Shown here piece by piece: positions 58,679-64,000 of a stretch of DNA of 64,000 nucleotides. How positions within the stretch are numbered: position 1 is the stretch's first letter; every line of letters begins with the position of its first letter. Position numbers and translations under genes: made by a program. This DNA is from Penicillium oxalicum (Eukaryota; Ascomycota; Eurotiomycetes; Eurotiales; Aspergillaceae), in contig NC_064655.1 of NCBI RefSeq assembly GCF_001723175.1, positions 868,001-932,000 on the forward strand, written 5' to 3'. The notes under the pieces are model-generated. The model was not told the DNA's origin, did not search any database, and saw only the letters and a list, made by a program, of their open reading frames with translations.

Positions 58679-59261
58679 TGATCTGGTCACTGAGTTGTTT
58701 GCAAGTCGAGAGGCTCTCTCCTCTTAGTTGTGTGGCCTCAAGGCATTTCTGTGATGTACGCTCTTATGTAGAAAGGTGCTTTGCGGGCGATCAGTGCAAC
58801 GGATCGACAAATCCTCAACCGTAAATAGAGCTCCTGTGCCGCCCGTCTTCTCCGGAGGCTAGACCTCCCGCTGTTGCGATCACATGACTTTCTCGGCTTC
58901 AGCTACTTCACCACATGGTTGCAATCGAGGATTTTGAAATATATTCGAGTTGTTTACACAGGCAGTTACGTTCATCAAATCGTTGCTGCATACGCAGTGA
59001 AATCATATGTGAATTATATAAAAAAAAGACTTTTGTGCAGCGGTGCAATCAAAGATCTGCCAGTGAAGCTGTGGCAAAACTGCGTATCTAAATCGCGACA
59101 TCGACAAGTGAAAGCAAACCACAACGCCGTCTATGAAGTCCCCATGCAAAAAAGCCACATGTACTCGAAGAAAAAACTGATGCAGTAACATGTCCCAAAA
59201 GAGGACAATCACAAAAATGAGAGAGCCATTAAACATCAATATATCGTAGAGGGCATACTTC
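58679..59261. other. Intergenic region, bglE promoter and EF-3 3' flank
   Basis: No coding exon seen. A 104-codon frame on the plus strand is Lys/His-rich without domains. Confidence 0.6.
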
Positions 59262-62200
59262 TTATGCTTCGTCGTCGGTGTCCACGGGCTTGGGAGTTCC
59301 CTTGGGAGAGTTGAGCTATGCGGCAGTTAGTGGAAAATAATCTTTGTGGTTAGAAAAGAAAAAGGCTCAAAGAAACTTACCCATTCGATGTGACGGAGAC
59401 GTCGGCGAGCCTCACGTTCCTTCAACTGAGCGCGAGTCAACTTCTTCTTCTTCTTGGCACGGAACTTGAGTTCACCCTGGTCCTCGGCACCAGAGTTGAC
59501 GGCTGAGGGAGCCGCACTGGTGTTGGCGGAGGCGGCGGCAGAGACACCGGCTGGGGTACCGCTGCCAGTGGGAGAGTTGGCAGCGCTATCCTCGAAGCGA
59601 TCCAGAGCAATTGCAGCGTTGGTGCGGCTCACGACCCGGCCATCCGCAACGTGCAGCTGCTCGGGGCAGAGGGCACCCACGAATTCTTCGTTGTGAGAGA
59701 TCATGACGACACCACCCTTGAAGTCACGGATGGCAACAGCCAAACCTCCGAGAGAGTCTCGGTCCAAGAAGTTAGTCGGCTCGTCCAGCACCAGCAAGTG
59801 AGGGTTGTTCCACATGGCACCGGCCAAGACGACCTTGACCTTTTGACCACCAGACAGGCCAGAGATCTCGTTGTGATTGGCAATCTCCGGGTCCAAACCA
59901 ACATCCTCAAAGTGCTTCGAGATCGTCTTGGGCTCAAGGACACGGAATCCAAGACCTTCACGAGAAGCCTCGTGATCGTCGAACTCTTGAACCATCTTGC
60001 TGAAGCCGAGGTTCTCGAGTGTCTCACGAGAAATCATGGTGTTGTGTTTGGGAAGGAGGCCGACCCACTTCACCTCGTACTGGAAGGACTTCTTCCACTT
60101 TTGGCGACCCATGAGGGCTTCGATACGGCGAGCTCCACGACCGTCACCCAGATCAACTGGCTTCTCAAGCTGAGCCTTGTCCTCGGCGGTCAGAATGCGA
60201 GTCTGCTTCAGGAATACCTCACGGTCGTCACCATTGGCATAACGCCACTGGAGGTATTGACTAGGGGTCTTTTCCAAGTGCATTTCAACGTGCTCCAACG
60301 CATGCTGCTTGATGTAGCCAATACGCAAGTTCGGGTGCTTCTCAACCTTTCCAGACTGGGGAACGACCTCACCAGTGAGGATCTTGATGAAGGTGGACTT
60401 TCCAGCACCGTTTCCACCGATGATTGCAGTGCGAGAAGAGAGTGTGAGGGAGAGGGAAGCATCGCTCAAAGATGGCTTAGAAGCACCGGGATAGGTGAAT
60501 GTGCAGTTGGACATGCGCAAGATCGCACGAGTGTTGGATTTAATTCCAGACAGGATACCAGGGGGTGGGAACTTGAACTGCACGTTGGAGGCGGACAGGG
60601 TGTAGTAGCTCTTTCCCTCTGGCTTCACCTTAACGAACGCAGCCAGGTTACCCGGGTAGCAGACCAGCTTCTTCTGCTCGTAATGGTAGATATCGGTGCA
60701 AACCTCATCGAGGAAGCCAGAGTCGTGACTGACAATCAGACTGGTGATGTCGGTGTGTTTCTTCAGGTACTCTTGCAACCACTTCACATTGGCCACGTCC
60801 AGATGGTTAGTAGGTTCGTCCAGAAGCAGCACATCAGCCTTCAGAAGCATGGCGCGGGCCAGCGCAAGCTTCATCTTCCATCCGCCGGACAAGGATCCCA
60901 CGGCCTGGGATTGGCGGCCCTCGGGGCCGTCCGTGAAACCGAACTCGAGCAGCACGGAGCGGATGTGTTCTTCACCCTGCGAAGCAATCTCAGGGTTCTT
61001 CGCGACATACTCAAAGATGCTGAGCTCAGCATCCTCGCCCTGGTTGTGCTCGACAAAGCAAGTGCGCACTTCGGAGGGGGGAGGGAAACCCTCCAACTTG
61101 TCATTGGCAATACTGCGCATGAGCGTCGACTTGCCAGCACCGTTCCGTCCGCACAGGCCGTAACGATGACCCTTCACGAGACGCAGATTGGTGTGAGAAA
61201 GAAGGAGCATGCCACCGTAGGCAAGAGAGAAGTTGGCATCCACAATGACGATCTCGTTGGGGTCGGTCTGCGCAGGCTTGCCGAACTTGCGCTCGTCTTC
61301 GGCGAGGAAATGTTCTTGCACCGCGGCGGCAATCGTAGAAGCCTGCTCACTGGTGATCAAACCACGGAGGTAAGGGCCAATGGAGGTGGAGATGCGGTCG
61401 ATCTTGCGGCAGTTGACATCTTCGCGAACCATACCAGCGATGAAGTTCTTGGCCAGATTAGAAAACGCCACATCGCCAAAGCTGACGAAGCCGGCATGCT
61501 CTTGAATCTTCGGGTCCAAGACGGCCAAGACCTCCTCAGGGGTGGTCTTGGAGACAGCACCGACTGCAACATCGTTGTCTTTCATCGCCTTCTCCATCAC
61601 ATCGAGGGCGCGCGTCGCCAACTCACGCACCTCAGGTAGAGAAGCGCGGTCTTTGATCGCCTTGACACCGGGCTGAAGCTTGGGCAGGAAGACACGAGCC
61701 TCCTGGGGGTCATGGACCAACTTGGTCAAGTTTTCGATGACCACGACGGCTTGACGGAGGGTTTCTTGAGGGGTGGTCGGGGCATTCAAAGTACGCTCAA
61801 GGAGCGGGGTGAGAAGCGCTAGGACGGGAGACGTCACGATCGCGACGAATGTGGTCTGGGAGAGCGCGTGGATGGCCTTCTGCAGAGTTTGGGGAGACGG
61901 CTGCTCCATGGTCTTAATCAGGAGAGGGATGCGCGGCGCGACATCATCGTTGTAGAGAAGAGTGGTCATGGTGGTCATGGTCTTGGTGGCCTGCTTGGCA
62001 ACTTCGGCCTTGAGGTCGTGCATACCAGACTCCACGATAGGAATCAACTCCTTGAGAGTCTTACCCATGGCCTCGCGCAAGACCTCCTTCTCGTTCTCCT
62101 CTTCCTTGCTGCCATTACCCATCTGGGCACCGGCGGCCATCTTCTCGAGCAGCTTGTAGCCACCGACAAATCCTTGCCATTTGCCGGAGCCCTTGCTGAG

Positions 62201-62701
62201 ATATGACTCTAGAGCAGGGAGCAGCGCATTCGCCTTGGCTTCGGGGCTCATGCATCCATATAGAGCGTCGATGGCGTATTGGGCTGCATCACGGACGACG
62301 GCACCCTTGTCGGCGAGGGAGTCGAGCACAACGTCGAGAACACCGCCGTTGTGCAGGAGGAAGACGACCTCGCTCAGAGGGAATTCGCGGGGGAACCGCT
62401 CAAAGAGAGCGCCCAAGATCAGCATGGCGCTCTCGCGGCGAGCTCCATTCTTCTTATCAGTGGCAGCCTTCTTCGCCTCAGTCAGGACATTGTAGTTGAG
62501 AAGGCCAGAGGTGCCGACACTCTGGATGAGGAGGTTGGCAACCGCATACGCGGCATCGAGCGACTGCTGGGAGGTCTCTGCGTTGAAAATGGTGTTGAGG
62601 AGCGATGAAATCTCTTCGGTAGTGGGGGGGACCCCGGAGGGGCCCTTGGCGACGACGGTCGGCATGGCGGGGGTATCAGAAGTCGAAACCATGTGTGGCA
62701 T
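59262..62701 (-). CDS. tef3: Translation elongation factor 3 (EF-3), ABC-F type ATPase
   Basis: Fungal-specific cytosolic factor that uses ATP to free deacylated tRNA from the ribosomal E site. Exons 62701-59381 and 59315-59262 give 1,124 residues; the last intron (64 nt) is followed by LNSPKGTPKPVDTDDEA. HEAT repeats occupy the N-terminal half. Two ABC domains follow: Walker A GRNGAGKST with signature LSGGWKMKLALARAM and Walker B LLLDEPTNHLD, then GGNGAGKST with signature LSGGQKVKVVLAGAMW and LLVLDEPTNFLD. A chromodomain-like insertion (FQYEVKWVGLLPKHNTMI) interrupts the second ABC domain as in all EF-3s. The tail has an Ala/Ser/Thr-rich linker before the basic FRAKKKKKLTRAQLKEREARRR segment. 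It is about 80 residues longer than yeast EF-3. The start at 62701 has A at -3; the Met three codons later is equally possible. Strong codon bias fits high expression. Confidence 0.97.
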
Positions 62702-64000
62702 GATATTGAGAGCGCGCGATTTGAAGCTCGCGGTTACTCGATATGCAAGAATCAGACCACAAGAGCGTGCGCTGGTGGGTGGAAATCTCCTCGAGCGGAT
62801 GGAGAGCGGGAGGGGCACACCCGAGTCAGGATAAGAACAAAAACTGCGAAGTCCAACGCTAGAATAGAAAGTGCGAAGACAAGCTGGAAACACAAACTCG
62901 AAAAGAGCGTCAATACCTGCACCGTGACAGCGGTAGATACTCTGAATCCACGCAAAACTGTACAGGTCAAGAAGTGATGAGGACACAAAGAAAAATCTCT
63001 CCTCGCAGAATTATTATCAGGCCGCTAGGAGTCCGGTGATTGCGCATCAAGTTTCGGGGCTTACCCACGCAGGACACTTTTTTTTTCTTTTTTTTTTTTC
63101 TTGGAACTTTTTTCGCTGGAAGGCGATTGGAGTCCTGCCCAATCAGCGGGGCTACCGCCGCCATGACACGCCACTTAAACCTCGCATACAAATTTCGATT
63201 GCGGCCTTATCTTCTGCTATCGCCTCAGGCCGACAGGCTCCCCTCAGACTGGCGCAGTCCTGCGGGACCTTCTCAGGGGCGGGTGGACTCGTGTTTACAA
63301 TGAACTACGCAGCGCGTGCCTAAGGTACGTAGATGAAACTTTCCCGCCTTGAGCAACAAGAGGTGCTTATATATTTCAAGGTCGAGTACAGGTTGACATG
63401 GTCCCATCTTCAGCCCCTCCATCATTCGACTTACCGCATAGAACAGAATTCACATGCGTATTGCCTCAGGCAAGAAGCTTATCTCTTTGACGTCAAAGGT
63501 CAGGGGGTTCCCTCACGGGATCTGCGATCTTCAACAGGCACGCCCGAGGATAATCCGAAATTATGGATTGGACAATTGGATAGCATCATGGAAGAATGTC
63601 TGGACCGACGAGGATCAAAATCAATATTGTGCAACCAACAAAGCGAGGTTATTGTAGTAGTGGCTAAGTTTACCGCGCAACAACTTGGCCTTTAACTCAA
63701 GTCTTTCAGGCACCAAGCTTCACTGAGTACGCGCACTACGGAGGATGGACAGTTTTCATTATTAAAGCACGTTTTGATGCCTCAGGCCAGAAAGTCTGAA
63801 CTCACCCGGCCCGAATTAGCCTGTTTGTATCTACATGTAGTCTGGTTGGGTAATCATTTCGTAGGAGGTGGAATGATTGACTTTCGTGACTTTCGATTAG
63901 TTATGGTCGCACAATTGCCGCGAGATGTAAATGACCTGGGCAGTGTCCGAGCACCTTAACACGATGACTCGGTGCCCGCATGAAACAATGAAAAATGATG
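62702..64000. other. EF-3 promoter region and right end of the window
   Basis: The first few hundred bases hold the EF-3 promoter and leader, including a T-rich run at about 63078-63112. To the right edge, frames are at most 120 codons without domains. Nothing else is supported. Confidence 0.6.

Noticed and set aside
59651..61639. 662-codon plus-strand open frame
   Set aside because: Antisense of EF-3, a highly biased gene; the sequence is not protein-like.
1..64000. CRISPR arrays, bacterial operons or ribosomal RNA genes
   Set aside because: No regularly spaced repeats or rRNA-like sequence; the window is eukaryotic nuclear DNA.

Overview
The window is nuclear DNA of a filamentous ascomycete, most likely an Aspergillus/Penicillium-type member of the Eurotiales. 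The evidence is short GT-AG introns (about 50-130 nt), fungal Zn2Cys6 regulators, fungal-only translation elongation factor 3, a membrane-anchored GH3 beta-glucosidase of the bglE type, peroxisomal malate synthase (acuE) and a PhiA-like wall protein. All gene models were built by eye from frame continuity, splice sites and family motifs. I ran no database searches.

1-15.4 kb, left part: an accessory catabolic-looking island. It holds a transcription factor cut by the left edge (two C2H2-type fingers plus a Zn2Cys6 cluster), a Baeyer-Villiger monooxygenase, a divergent phenol-2-monooxygenase-type flavoprotein, a Zn2Cys6 regulator, a metallo-beta-lactamase-fold hydrolase and a secreted, membrane-anchored cupredoxin-like protein. 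BVMO, phenol hydroxylase, a lactonase-like fold and two regulators together suggest breakdown of an aromatic ketone or phenol; this is inference.

15.9-20.5 kb: a CENP-B/pogo-like DDE protein with a single-base frameshift and a lost third acidic residue, then a secreted intradiol-type dioxygenase.

20.5-34.9 kb: a hexose transporter (23.1-24.8 kb) stands alone. To its right lies about 10 kb with no supportable protein gene, rich in homopolymer and purine/pyrimidine tracts and containing a 24-bp-stem hairpin at 26.7 kb.

34.9-45.5 kb: a secreted Cys-rich protein with a hydrophobic tail, an isoprenylcysteine methyltransferase-like membrane enzyme, an 18-exon choline/amino-acid permease and a divergent secreted polyamine oxidase (frameshifted). 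A cluster of GATA-type sites between the last two fits shared nitrogen control. A small three-exon gene for a 95-residue single-pass membrane protein follows.

45.5-64 kb: core metabolism and housekeeping. Malate synthase (glyoxylate cycle), the PhiA-like wall protein, bglE and EF-3 are separated by long gene-free stretches.
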